Positions 27,598 through 36,121 of a DNA stretch of 64,000 nt are shown here, piece by piece; the stretch's first letter is position 1; every line of letters starts with the position of its first letter. Location: NCBI GenBank assembly GCA_047639475.1, contig JBLIOD010000008.1, positions 11,114 to 75,113 of the forward strand. Direction: 5' to 3'. The notes under the pieces were generated by a model that made no database searches, was not told the origin of the DNA, and saw only the letters and a program-made list of their open reading frames with translations. The position numbers and the translations under genes were made by a program. The DNA is from JAAELZ01 sp047639475 (GTDB lineage: Bacteria > Pseudomonadota > Gammaproteobacteria > Arenicellales > Poriferihabitantaceae).

Positions 27598-28224
27598 ATG
27601 TCCATACACGAAATAAAACACCCCCTCATTCGTCACAAGCTAGGCCTCATCCGCAAGCGAAACATTAGCACCAAAGTGTTTCGAGAATTGGCGGCTGAAA
27701 TCGGCATGCTGCTCACCTACGAAGCCACGCGTTCACTGCCCACTGAAGAAATTGAGATTGATATATGGTCTGGAAGTGCCACAGTGGACCAGATTAAAGG
27801 CAAGAAGATTTCAGTGGTACCCATACTTCGAGCAGGTATTGGCATGCTTGATGGGGTGTTGCAGGCTATTCCTAGCGCCAAAGTGTCGGTGGTGGGGTTA
27901 TACCGTGATGAAGAAACCCTGCAGCCGGTACCTTATTTTGAAAAGCTGGTAGAAGACATCGATGAACGTAAAGCCATGGTTATTGACCCTATGCTTGCTA
28001 CAGGTGGGACCTTGATCGCCACCATTGATATGCTTAAAAAAGCGGGTTGTAAGGACATAATAGGAATCTTTTTAGTGGCGGCACCTGAGGGCATTGCGGC
28101 CCTTCAAGAAAAGCACCCTGATGTTGAGGTATACACGGCTGCGATTGATTCTCATCTCAATGAAAGTGGTTACATCATTCCGGGTTTGGGTGACGCGGGG
28201 GATAAAATTTTCGGCACGAAATAA
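27598..28224 (+). CDS. upp: Uracil phosphoribosyltransferase
   Basis: Pyrimidine salvage enzyme that makes UMP from uracil and PRPP. The 208-residue length is exact for the family. The PRPP-binding motif is VIDPMLATGGTLIATID, the uracil-binding C-terminus GYIIPGLGDAGDKIFGTK, and the N-terminus HEIKHPLIRHKLGLIRK is typical. A TATACT -10 element is visible about 57 bases before the ATG (in GTTATACTGG). No uraA permease gene is adjacent. Convergent with katG, separated by a perfect bidirectional hairpin. Confidence 0.96.
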   Translation: MSIHEIKHPLIRHKLGLIRKRNISTKVFRELAAEIGMLLTYEATRSLPTEEIEIDIWSGSATVDQIKGKKISVVPILRAGIGMLDGVLQAIPSAKVSVVGLYRDEETLQPVPYFEKLVEDIDERKAMVIDPMLATGGTLIATIDMLKKAGCKDIIGIFLVAAPEGIAALQEKHPDVEVYTAAIDSHLNESGYIIPGLGDAGDKIFGTK

Positions 28225-28250
28225 GCTGAGCCAAGTAGCGATGAATTTAA

Positions 28251-28283
28251 GAGCAGTGTTTCAAATTATCCGAAACACTGCTC
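28251..28283. terminator. Bidirectional terminator hairpin between upp and katG
   Basis: GAGCAGTGTTTC and GAAACACTGCTC (28251-28262 and 28272-28283) form a perfect 12-bp stem with a 9-base loop, midway between the convergent upp and katG stops. On the minus strand TTAAATT follows. The U-tracts are weak, but the position and stem strength support a terminator. Confidence 0.7.
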
Positions 28284-28297
28284 GAAATGGCAAACGT

Positions 28298-30496
28298 TTA
28301 GCTCAAGTCGAATCGGTCCAGATTCATCACTTTAACCCAAGCGGAGACAAAATCACCCACGAATTTCTCTGATGCCTCATCAGTGGCATATACTTCTGCG
28401 ATAGCGCGAAGAATGGAGTTAGAGCCAAATACCAAGTCCACCTCGCTAGCGCTCCATGTGGCGTCACCCGTAGAACGATCAACGCCTTGATATCCATACT
28501 GACAAACTTGTTTCCATTGGGTGGCCATATCCAGCAAGTTTACAAAGAAATCGTTATTTAAACAGTCAGATCTATCCGTAAATACACCGTGCGGCGAACG
28601 CCCTGTGTTCGCACTTAATGTACGCAACCCACCCAGTAATACCGTCATTTCAGGGGCGGATAACGTGAGTAATTGTGCTTTATCTACTAGCAAGTCTGCC
28701 GGCCGCGCCTTGGCACCTTTGGCAACATAATTACGAAAGCCGTCTGCCCTTGGTTCAAGCAGTGACATTGAGTCAATATCAGTTTGCGCTTGCGTGGCAT
28801 CAGCGCGGCCCGGTGTGAAAGGTACGTGAGTTTCATGGCCGGCGTTGGTAGCAGCCAGTTCAATGGCGGCGCTGCCGCCCAGTACAATCAAATCAGCCAT
28901 CGAAACATGTTTTGTTTCAGAATTAAACGCTGTTTGAATAACTTCAAGTGTTTGTAAAACGCGGGCAAGTTGCTCTGGGCTATTCACCTCCCAATCCTTT
29001 TGTGGCGCCAAGCGTATTCGCGCTCCGTTTGCGCCGCCTCGCTTATCACTGCCTCTAAAAGTGGAAGCAGATGCCCATGCGGTTTCCACGAGTTCGGAAA
29101 TTGATAATCCTGATGCCAAAAGCACTTCTTTCAATTGCGCCACGTCTTTGGCGTTCACCAATTCATGGCTAACCGTCGGAACAGGGTCTTGCCATAACTG
29201 TGGCTCTGCAGGTACCTCTGTGCCCAAACAACGTGAATAGGGTCCTATATCTCGGTGAGTCAGTTTATACCAGGCCTTAGCAAAAGCATCCGCGAACATC
29301 TCAGGGTTTTGGTGATAGCGCCTAGAAATTTTCTCATACTCCGGGTCGTACCTCAGTGCCAGATCAGCCGTGGTCATCATTGGTGCATGGGTCACCTCAA
29401 CACGATGTGCATCAGGCACGGTGGTTTTTGCAGAGGCTTCTGTTGGGTGCCATTGGTGTGCGCCAGCGCCGCTTTTGCCTAGTTGCCATTCATAACCAAA
29501 AAGCGTATCAAAGAATTCGTTGTCCCACTGGGTAGGATGAGGTGTCCAAGCCCCTTCTATTCCGCTGGTGATCGTGTCGGCGCCGTGGCCTGTTCCACGT
29601 GAGTTTGTCCAACCAAATCCCTGTTCTTCGATGCTGCCGCCTTCAGGTGCTGGCCCGACGTATTTATCTGGATCATCGACGCCGTGGGCTTTTCCAAAAG
29701 TATGACCGCCTGCAACCAAGGCAACCGTTTCTTCATCATTCATCGCCATGCGACTGAAGGTTTCGCGAATATCGCGAGCTGATAATAAAGGATCTGGGTT
29801 GCCGTTTGGCCCTTCTGGGTTGACGTATATCAACCCCATTTGCACCGCCCCTAAATGACCTTCTAATTCGCGATCACCTGAATAGCGCTCATCGGCCATC
29901 CATTCATTTTCTGGGCCCCAGTAAATATCTTCTTCAGGCTCCCAGATATCTTCACGACCACCAGCGAATCCATAGGTTTTGAATCCCATAGATTCGAGCG
30001 CGACATTACCGGTAAGGATCATCAAGTCAGCCCAGGAGATGTTACTGCCGTACTTTTGTTTAATGGGCCAAAGTAATCTCCGTGCTTTATCTAGATTGCC
30101 GTTGTCTGGCCAGCTATTAAGCGGTGCGAAGCGTTGGTTGCCAGCACCTGCGCCGCCTCGGCCATCGCTTGCACGATAAGTGCCTGCGCTGTGCCATGCC
30201 ATGCGAATAAACAAAGGGCCGTAGTGGCCGTAGTCAGCAGGCCACCATGCCTGTGAGTCTGTCATTAATGCGGTTAGGTCTTTTTTGATCGCATCGAGAT
30301 CTAAACGCTTAAATTCCTTAGCGTAGTTGAATTCAGTATCCATCGGATCTCCTTCGGCGGTATTTTGATGAAGGATCTTCAAATTTAATTGATTTGGCCA
30401 CCAATGCTGATTTGGTGCTGCTGCAGGTTTTTGACTGTGAGCGCCGCCCATCACGGGGCACTTGCTGATATCACCGGTTTTGTCGTTCATCATCAT
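28298..30496 (-). CDS. katG: Catalase-peroxidase
   Basis: Bifunctional heme catalase-peroxidase, 732 residues, detoxifying hydrogen peroxide. The distal triad is Arg98/Trp101/His102 in IRMAWHSAGTYRASDGRGG. The proximal heme histidine lies in VALVAGGHTFGKAHG, and the tyrosine of the Met-Tyr-Trp adduct in QMGLIYVNPEGPNG. The duplicated C-terminal domain is complete (TPGRADATQAQTDIDSMSLLEPRADGFRNY). No signal peptide, so it is cytoplasmic. A perfect 20-bp palindrome lies about 145 bases upstream of the start and could be an operator. Confidence 0.97.
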   Translation of the reverse strand: MMMNDKTGDISKCPVMGGAHSQKPAAAPNQHWWPNQLNLKILHQNTAEGDPMDTEFNYAKEFKRLDLDAIKKDLTALMTDSQAWWPADYGHYGPLFIRMAWHSAGTYRASDGRGGAGAGNQRFAPLNSWPDNGNLDKARRLLWPIKQKYGSNISWADLMILTGNVALESMGFKTYGFAGGREDIWEPEEDIYWGPENEWMADERYSGDRELEGHLGAVQMGLIYVNPEGPNGNPDPLLSARDIRETFSRMAMNDEETVALVAGGHTFGKAHGVDDPDKYVGPAPEGGSIEEQGFGWTNSRGTGHGADTITSGIEGAWTPHPTQWDNEFFDTLFGYEWQLGKSGAGAHQWHPTEASAKTTVPDAHRVEVTHAPMMTTADLALRYDPEYEKISRRYHQNPEMFADAFAKAWYKLTHRDIGPYSRCLGTEVPAEPQLWQDPVPTVSHELVNAKDVAQLKEVLLASGLSISELVETAWASASTFRGSDKRGGANGARIRLAPQKDWEVNSPEQLARVLQTLEVIQTAFNSETKHVSMADLIVLGGSAAIELAATNAGHETHVPFTPGRADATQAQTDIDSMSLLEPRADGFRNYVAKGAKARPADLLVDKAQLLTLSAPEMTVLLGGLRTLSANTGRSPHGVFTDRSDCLNNDFFVNLLDMATQWKQVCQYGYQGVDRSTGDATWSASEVDLVFGSNSILRAIAEVYATDEASEKFVGDFVSAWVKVMNLDRFDLS

Positions 30497-30640
30497 CGTC
30501 CAAGTTGTTTTAGTTAAAGATCTGAATCGAAGTGATTGGATTCAGGGTATGAAACTAAAAGTATCACTATGGGTTCTTAAACTCCAATTCAATTAAGCAA
30601 TAAAAGCGATCGATAATATGAATACAAAGCAAATAATAGA

Positions 30641-30660
30641 TTATAGTGAGCTCACTATAA
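30641..30660. promoter_or_regulatory. Perfect 20-bp palindrome upstream of katG
   Basis: TTATAGTGAGCTCACTATAA is perfectly self-complementary. It lies between the cupin stop (30698) and the katG start (30496). There is no spacer loop and no U-run, so it looks like a dimeric repressor operator (TetR, MarR or GntR type) more than a terminator. The regulator is not identifiable from the window. Confidence 0.5.
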
Positions 30661-30697
30661 ATCAGTAGAGCGTGAGAATATTTAAACAAGCCAAGTT

Positions 30698-31057
30698 CTA
30701 GGTCCTCTCTTCTACTTTTTCAATGTAGACAGCCAGGGTGCAGCCATTAACGGTGCTAGAACAATGTTCAGTGCCACTCTTAAACCACACTACGTCTCCC
30801 GGCTTGAGAGCGGTACCATCATTTTCAGTTAGATCTCCCTCGATCAGTAAATACTCTTCATCGCCGGTGTGTCGATGCGGAATGGTGGTTGTGCCTGGCG
30901 CCATCTTGTATATATGAAAACCGATGCCGTCTGGTTTAGTGGCGTTCAGCTGCAATATACTCTCACCGATAGACACGTTGCTTTCTAAGTCCCAAGGCCG
31001 AAATGGTGTCTCGTAAATGTTGGCTATTTTTCTTTGATTTGGTTCAAGCTTTTTCAT
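30698..31057 (-). CDS. Cupin-domain protein
   Basis: Small single-domain cupin of 119 residues. Metal-binding motif 1 is GTTTIPHRHTGDEEYLLIEGDL (His, His, Glu) and motif 2 is GDVVWFKSGTEHCSST (His). Such proteins range from sugar isomerases to dioxygenases and anti-sigma ChrR-like factors; the function is not predictable here. Transcribed alone, divergent from the VOC gene. The palindrome at 30641-30660 follows its stop. Confidence 0.8.
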   Translation of the reverse strand: MKKLEPNQRKIANIYETPFRPWDLESNVSIGESILQLNATKPDGIGFHIYKMAPGTTTIPHRHTGDEEYLLIEGDLTENDGTALKPGDVVWFKSGTEHCSSTVNGCTLAVYIEKVEERT

Positions 31058-31170
31058 CTTCTACACGTTTCTGTATAAATAATTTACCTGACTGATTATA
31101 TGTCGCCACTGCCAGCTTAGCCTATGAGTGATGTTGTAATATGGGCGATTGAATAATGAGGTATTTGCAG

Positions 31171-31572
31171 ATGACCAAGACCAGCGGCTTAAATCATCTT
31201 GGTTTAGCAGTTAAAGACCTAGAACAAACCACGCAGTTCTTTGTTGAGTTATTAGGCTGGACAGAGGCGGGTTATGATGCAACTTATCCGCGAACTGGGG
31301 TGACGGATGGCAAAGTGCGACTAACATTATGGCAAATCGATGATACGCAGCCAACAACTGAATTTGACCGAAAAACCAATGTCGGTTTGCACCACCTTGC
31401 CTTAACCGTAACTTCAGGAACTGAACTCACCCGACTACACGATGAGTTAAACAAAGCCCCGAATGTTGACATTGCCTTTGCACCAGAGCTTATGGGTGAT
31501 GGGCCAAGGCAGCATTTTATGTGCCACGAACCCAGTGGAATTCGAATAGAATTTGTCTGGGCAGGCATCTAA
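31171..31572 (+). CDS. VOC/glyoxalase-family protein
   Basis: Single-module vicinal-oxygen-chelate protein of 133 residues. It starts MTKTSGLNHLGLAVKDLEQTTQFFVELLGW, with a metal-ligand histidine in NHLGLAV, a second in VGLHHLALTV and a late glutamate in GIRIEFVW. The start at 31171 has a GAGG element at good spacing; an upstream ATG (31156) adds five residues. Family members include glyoxalase I, epimerases and dioxygenases, so the reaction is unknown. Upstream of the ALDH gene in the same direction with a 108-base gap. Confidence 0.8.
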   Translation: MTKTSGLNHLGLAVKDLEQTTQFFVELLGWTEAGYDATYPRTGVTDGKVRLTLWQIDDTQPTTEFDRKTNVGLHHLALTVTSGTELTRLHDELNKAPNVDIAFAPELMGDGPRQHFMCHEPSGIRIEFVWAGI

Positions 31573-31680
31573 GCTCTAGAAAGTGAATAAACCCGAACTT
31601 GGTGACTTTAAGCCTGTGTCTTCGGCCCTACTTTAAGCGGTAACATTCCAATATTAATTTTCATTTGTTAGGAAAAATCC

Positions 31681-33123
31681 ATGTTAGATAAACGAAATTT
31701 TTACATCAACGGCCAATGGGTCGCTCCAGCGGTTGCAAACGACTTTGAAGTCATTAATCCTTCAACTGAAGAAGTTTGTGCGGTGATTTCAATGGGAGAT
31801 CAAGCGGATACTGATGCCGCGGTAGCGGCAGCAAATAATGCATTTGATTCTTGGAGCCAAACCCCTAAAGCAGAGCGGCTGGCGTTATTGGAAGAGCTAG
31901 CGGCTATCTATGAACGACGCTCAGATGAGATGGGTGAAGCCATTTCTATGGAAATGGGCGCGCCTATCTTGATGGCTAAAACATCGCAATCGGGTAGTGG
32001 AACCTGGCATATAAAGAATTTCATCCGTGCCTTTAAGCACTTTGAAGAAGATAAGACGCTGGGTGACCATGCGCCTAATGACCGCATTTTGTATGAGCCC
32101 ATTGGGGTATGTGGTTTGATCACGCCGTGGAACTGGCCGATGAACCAAATAGCCCTTAAGGTTGTGCCATCCGTAGCCGTAGGTTGCACCGTTATTCTAA
32201 AGCCATCAGAAATCGCGCCGCTATCCGGGTTGTTGTTTGCTGAAATAATGGACGAAGCAGGTTTTCCCGCAGGTGTTTTTAATTTAATTAACGGTGATGG
32301 CATAGGCGTCGGCACGCAACTTTCAGGTCACGCCGATATAGACATGATTTCGTTTACCGGCTCAACTCGCGCCGGTACTGCTATCAGCAAGAATGCAGCA
32401 GATACCATCAAACGGGTCAGTTTAGAGTTGGGGGGCAAAGGCGCTAACGTCATTTTCGCCGATGCTGACGAAAAAGCGGTTAAACGCGGCGTGTTACATT
32501 GTTTCAATAACACGGGCCAATCCTGTAACGCTCCGACCCGCATGTTAGTGGAACGGCCTATTTATGATTTGGCAGTACAAACTGCAATCGATACCGCTGC
32601 GATAAGTTCGGTAGATGTGGCATCAAAAGAAGGGCGACATATGGGGCCTGTGGTTTCTGAGTTGCAATACGACAAAATTCAACACCTAATTGGTGTTGGA
32701 ATCGACGAAGGTGCAAGATTAGTTGCCGGCGGTTTGGGTCGCCCAGAAGGTTTAGATAAAGGTTATTTCATTCGCCCAACCGTGTTTGCAGACGTCAACA
32801 ACGATATGCAAATTGCACGAGAAGAAGTATTTGGTCCCGTGCTAACCATTATCCCGTTTGATACTGAGGAAGAGGCCGTTGAGATAGCCAATGACACAGT
32901 CTACGGCTTAACCAATTATGTACAAACTCAAGACGCAGCCAAAGGACGTCGAATGGCAAGAAAACTACGATCAGGCATGGTTGAAATGAATGGCCAGGGC
33001 CGTAGTGCAGGCTCTCCATTTGGCGGCTACAAGCAATCAGGTAATGGCCGAGAGGGCGGCGTTTGGGGCTTGGAAGACTTCTTAGAAGTTAAGGCGGTAA
33101 GTGGTTGGGTAGAACACCCGTAA
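31681..33123 (+). CDS. NAD(P)-dependent aldehyde dehydrogenase
   Basis: ALDH-superfamily enzyme of 480 residues. The nucleophile is Cys282 in NNTGQSCNAPTRMLV, the general base Glu lies in SLELGGKGANVIF, the nucleotide motif is SFTGSTRAG, and the oxyanion Asn lies in TPWNWPMNQ. It starts after a GGAAAAATCC ribosome site. It resembles broad-specificity ALDHs of the betaine/vanillin-aldehyde type; the substrate is not fixed by sequence. Ended by an excellent intrinsic terminator at 33139-33164. Confidence 0.9.
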   Translation: MLDKRNFYINGQWVAPAVANDFEVINPSTEEVCAVISMGDQADTDAAVAAANNAFDSWSQTPKAERLALLEELAAIYERRSDEMGEAISMEMGAPILMAKTSQSGSGTWHIKNFIRAFKHFEEDKTLGDHAPNDRILYEPIGVCGLITPWNWPMNQIALKVVPSVAVGCTVILKPSEIAPLSGLLFAEIMDEAGFPAGVFNLINGDGIGVGTQLSGHADIDMISFTGSTRAGTAISKNAADTIKRVSLELGGKGANVIFADADEKAVKRGVLHCFNNTGQSCNAPTRMLVERPIYDLAVQTAIDTAAISSVDVASKEGRHMGPVVSELQYDKIQHLIGVGIDEGARLVAGGLGRPEGLDKGYFIRPTVFADVNNDMQIAREEVFGPVLTIIPFDTEEEAVEIANDTVYGLTNYVQTQDAAKGRRMARKLRSGMVEMNGQGRSAGSPFGGYKQSGNGREGGVWGLEDFLEVKAVSGWVEHP

Positions 33124-33138
33124 CCAGCAGCACTTGTA

Positions 33139-33164
33139 GGAGGGCAAAACTGCCCTCCTTTTTA
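33139..33164 (+). terminator. Rho-independent terminator after ALDH gene
   Basis: A perfect 8-bp stem GGAGGGCA/TGCCCTCC with an AAAC loop is followed by TTTTTAT. It overlaps the last bases of the convergent EamA gene. Confidence 0.9.
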
Positions 33165-34034
33165 TGCGCTAACTTTACGCCGCAGTAATAAAATACCGTT
33201 GCTAATGGCTAGCGTAATAAGTACCAGTGTGCCGCCGATAAAAGTGTAGGAGTTGGGCGCCTCACTAAGATACCACCACACCCACAATGGGCCGATTAAG
33301 GCTTCCAATAACATTAATAAACTCACGTCTGCGGCGGGGATATAGCGCGGCCCGATGGCTAATAAGCTAGACCCTAAGGGGGCAACGAACAGTCCGACTA
33401 TGGCGATCGAGACGATGTTGGTCGTATCGAGTACGGTCGGTGTAGAGAAAGGGAAGGCGATATAGGCGGCTAAAAATGAAGAAATAGCCATGGCGGGGAT
33501 CATGCTAACCGCTCGGCTGTGACGGGCAATACTAAAAGTGGTCGCAATGGCGATAGCAGCGCCTAAGGCAGCGATGTCGCCCTTCAGTGATGCTCGACCT
33601 GAACCTTCCAAGCTTCCGAAGGCGATAACACCAATGCCTGCTAAACAACCTAATATGGTTAACCAGGTTCGCATTGATACCCTTTCACGTAGTACTAGCC
33701 ATGCGATTAGCGCAGCAAATACGGGGGCGGTACTGACAATAAACAACGTATTGGCCACCGCGGTATTCTTAATAGAGAATACAAAACACAAAGTGCTGAT
33801 AGTCCAAACGAAAGCCAAGGCGAGTCCAGCAAATCCAATGTCCCTTAGGCGGTTGAAAAATTTACCACGATAGTAAATAGCCAAACCCAAGGTGATGATG
33901 ATGCCGCTTAAGAAGCTTCTCCAAAAGGTCACGTTCCAGCTGTTACCGTCGATTAAGCGTATAAGCAAGCTATCAGGGGTAATGACCAAAACACCCGCTA
34001 AGGTGATTAATAAACCCTTTTGATATTCATTCAT
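33162..34034 (-). CDS. EamA/DMT-family permease (second of tandem pair)
   Basis: 290-residue membrane protein with ten hydrophobic segments in two EamA repeats. It begins MNEYQKGLLITLAGVLVITPDSLLIRLIDG, and the second repeat contains FVAPLGSSLLAIGPRYIPAADVSLLMLLEALIGPLWVW, a recognisable DMT motif. It starts two bases after the upstream EamA gene, so the two are co-transcribed and may form a heterodimer. Substrate unknown. Confidence 0.85.
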   Translation of the reverse strand: MNEYQKGLLITLAGVLVITPDSLLIRLIDGNSWNVTFWRSFLSGIIITLGLAIYYRGKFFNRLRDIGFAGLALAFVWTISTLCFVFSIKNTAVANTLFIVSTAPVFAALIAWLVLRERVSMRTWLTILGCLAGIGVIAFGSLEGSGRASLKGDIAALGAAIAIATTFSIARHSRAVSMIPAMAISSFLAAYIAFPFSTPTVLDTTNIVSIAIVGLFVAPLGSSLLAIGPRYIPAADVSLLMLLEALIGPLWVWWYLSEAPNSYTFIGGTLVLITLAISNGILLLRRKVSA

Positions 34035-34036
34035 GG

Positions 34037-34912
34037 CTATCGATAGGCTTTTGATTTAGTAATAATGAAAATGCCAAGCAACACAATGGCAGCAGATATT
34101 AAGAACCGGAGTGTTAGCGTTTCATTAAGAAATATCACGCTGAGTAGCACCACAGTGATGGGTACACACAGCATGATGGGCGCCAATTTGCTGACGGATT
34201 GGCGTTGAACCAGCCATGCCCATGTACCGTGGGAGATAACGCTTGAACCGATCGCCGTGTAGACAACACCCATCCAAGCATTCGACGAAACATGGTTAAT
34301 ATCGAAATTCACATACTCGCCATTGATTAGCGACATGAGTAAAGTGATAGGCAATGCAAAAGCGGAAGACCAGGCGATGATGGCCAAGGGGTGAATCTTC
34401 CCTATTTTCTTCAACAGAATAGGGTAGAGCCCCAAGAAGAAAGCAGCCAATAAGCCAGTAACTAAGGCCGGCCAACTGTCGAAAAAGTTGGGATTGTATA
34501 ATAGAACGATAATACCGAGAAAGGCAATGCCTAAACCGAGCACACGTCGTACACCGGGGATGTCTTTAAGAAAAACCCAAGCTAGAAGTACGGAAAAGGC
34601 AGGTGCAATTTGCACCACGATAGAAATCGTACTGACGCTTTCTGAGAGCTTTAAGGCATAAAACAAGAAAGCAAAATGGCCAGGTGCCAACACCAACATG
34701 ACCCAGAGTACCGGTATTATCTGGCTTTTTGAGAGCCTGAAAAAAGGGGTTAAGATAGCTGCTGTTATCGCAAAGCGAATGGACAACGCGATCCAAACCG
34801 GGAATTCGTTAACGCCGTAACGTATCGCTAAGTAATTGACGGACCATCCAATCAACACTAACAACAAGGCACTCCACTCCCGGCCGGAGAACGGACGATC
34901 GATATTACTCAT
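34037..34912 (-). CDS. EamA/DMT-family permease (first of tandem pair)
   Basis: 291-residue membrane protein, again two EamA repeats. The N-terminal part has WSALLLVLIGWSVNYLAIRYGVNEFPVWIALSIRF and a late conserved stretch reads YTAIGSSVISHGTWAWLVQRQSVSKLAPIMLCVPI. It differs clearly in sequence from its downstream partner, so this is not a recent duplication. An Lrp-family regulator lies just upstream on the same strand; Lrp-type proteins often control amino-acid exporters, which makes amino-acid or metabolite efflux a plausible role. Confidence 0.85.
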   Translation of the reverse strand: MSNIDRPFSGREWSALLLVLIGWSVNYLAIRYGVNEFPVWIALSIRFAITAAILTPFFRLSKSQIIPVLWVMLVLAPGHFAFLFYALKLSESVSTISIVVQIAPAFSVLLAWVFLKDIPGVRRVLGLGIAFLGIIVLLYNPNFFDSWPALVTGLLAAFFLGLYPILLKKIGKIHPLAIIAWSSAFALPITLLMSLINGEYVNFDINHVSSNAWMGVVYTAIGSSVISHGTWAWLVQRQSVSKLAPIMLCVPITVVLLSVIFLNETLTLRFLISAAIVLLGIFIITKSKAYR

Positions 34913-35007
34913 TGTGTTAAGGTGGCCTTAGAAAGGGTGGAGGATTGGCATTATAAGCCTTGCAAGGTCAGCAAGGATAGCCGATTTTCTAAGATGAACG
35001 AAAATTC

Positions 35008-35466
35008 CTAATGATTGTTTAACGGAATGGCAGTGGTGTACTTCAATTGCTCCATCGCAAAATTAGAACTGACGTCTGCGACGTCGATTTTTTCGATGAG
35101 ATTTTGATAGAAACGGTCGTAGGCTTTCATGTCTTTCACCACTACCCGCATCATGTAGTCGATATCACCGCTCATGCGATAGAACTCTACCACTTCTGGA
35201 AAGCCCTTCACGACCTCAGAAAATTGCTTGAACCATTTTGCGTTATGGTGGTTGGTGCGTATAGAGACGAATACATCGGTATCACAATCTAACCCTTCTC
35301 TGTCTAGAAGTGCCACTTTCGACTTAATCAGGCCCGACTTTTCTAGCAATTGAATGCGCCGCCAGCAAGGTGTTTTACTGAGGTTCACCTTGTCGGCAAT
35401 TTCAGCACTGCTGAGACTAGCGTCGTTTTGCAATAAATCTAATATTTTAAGGTCAATCTTATCCAC
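35008..35466 (-). CDS. Lrp/AsnC-family transcriptional regulator
   Basis: 152 residues with the classic layout. The N-terminal helix-turn-helix is MDKIDLKILDLLQNDASLSSAEIADKVNLSKTPCWRRIQLLEKSGLI. The C-terminal RAM effector domain contains VVEFYRMSGDIDYMMRVVVKDMKAYDRF. The start has family-typical length. Divergent from the DUF6356 gene, which it may regulate along with the EamA pair downstream. Confidence 0.92.
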   Translation of the reverse strand: MDKIDLKILDLLQNDASLSSAEIADKVNLSKTPCWRRIQLLEKSGLIKSKVALLDREGLDCDTDVFVSIRTNHHNAKWFKQFSEVVKGFPEVVEFYRMSGDIDYMMRVVVKDMKAYDRFYQNLIEKIDVADVSSNFAMEQLKYTTAIPLNNH

Positions 35467-35595
35467 GTTCTAAATTATGTAATAATATTAGACCATTATT
35501 GCACGAATTGGGGATAAAAATGGAATTTTAGAAACAAAATTCTAACGAGAGATGGATACACTAACGGCATACCAAATCTACCAAGAGACGCAATA

Positions 35596-35832
35596 ATGAA
35601 CCGACTAACAGACCATCTAGAAACTGTAAATGAAACTTATATTGAGCACTTACTTCATGCTGCTCGGTTCTCTTTAAAGCTGTTTGTGGGTTCTGTGGCT
35701 TGTTTGCTGCACGCTATTTTCCCATTTTTATTTGTGAAAACGGGCAGCAAGCTAATAAACGGTTTACACCACGACATGGTGACCCACCGCAGTGAGATGT
35801 CTGCAAAAGCTAACACTTCTGAAACGGTTTGA
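35596..35832 (+). CDS. Small DUF6356-like protein
   Basis: 78 residues beginning MNRLTDHLETVNETYIEHLLHAARFSLKLFVGSVACLLHAIFPFLFVKTGSKLI. One hydrophobic segment (about 27-48) with the SVACLLHAIFPFLFVKTGS motif and a following LHHDM is what I recall for DUF6356, small capsule- or membrane-associated proteins of unknown role. An AGAGACGCAATA element precedes the ATG. Divergent from the Lrp gene. Confidence 0.65.
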   Translation: MNRLTDHLETVNETYIEHLLHAARFSLKLFVGSVACLLHAIFPFLFVKTGSKLINGLHHDMVTHRSEMSAKANTSETV

Positions 35833-35848
35833 TGGGTAAATAACGATC

Positions 35849-35980
35849 ATGTCAATTTCTGCAGATTTTTTAACGCCTGTTCCACCCATGGGCATCTATG
35901 AGACGCTTTACGCGTTCAAAGATTCGTTTGGGGACTTCATGGGAGGCGAGGGGACACATCATGGTCACAAGGCTTTTTAG
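35849..35980 (+). pseudogene. Short ORF, possible aminotransferase N-terminal remnant
   Basis: 43 codons reading MSISADFLTPVPPMGIYETL and ending GTHHGHKAF before a stop. The PPMGIYE and THHGHKAF segments look, from memory, like the start of a PLP-dependent class I/II aminotransferase, but no continuation exists in any frame before panE. No strong ribosome site precedes it. The rest of 35833-36121 has only very short open frames. A remnant is more likely than a functional peptide. Confidence 0.3.
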
Positions 35981-36121
35981 CGAGGTGCTTGAAGAGTACA
36001 AACGCGATATAGCAGCTTAGAGAGCCGTAAATGATTCGATGGGAACAAGCATTCAGTTTCAAAGATGAAACGTTCTGTGTTGATCAAGAATTGCTTGTAT
36101 TTGTAAAATTTATGGCTTGAA

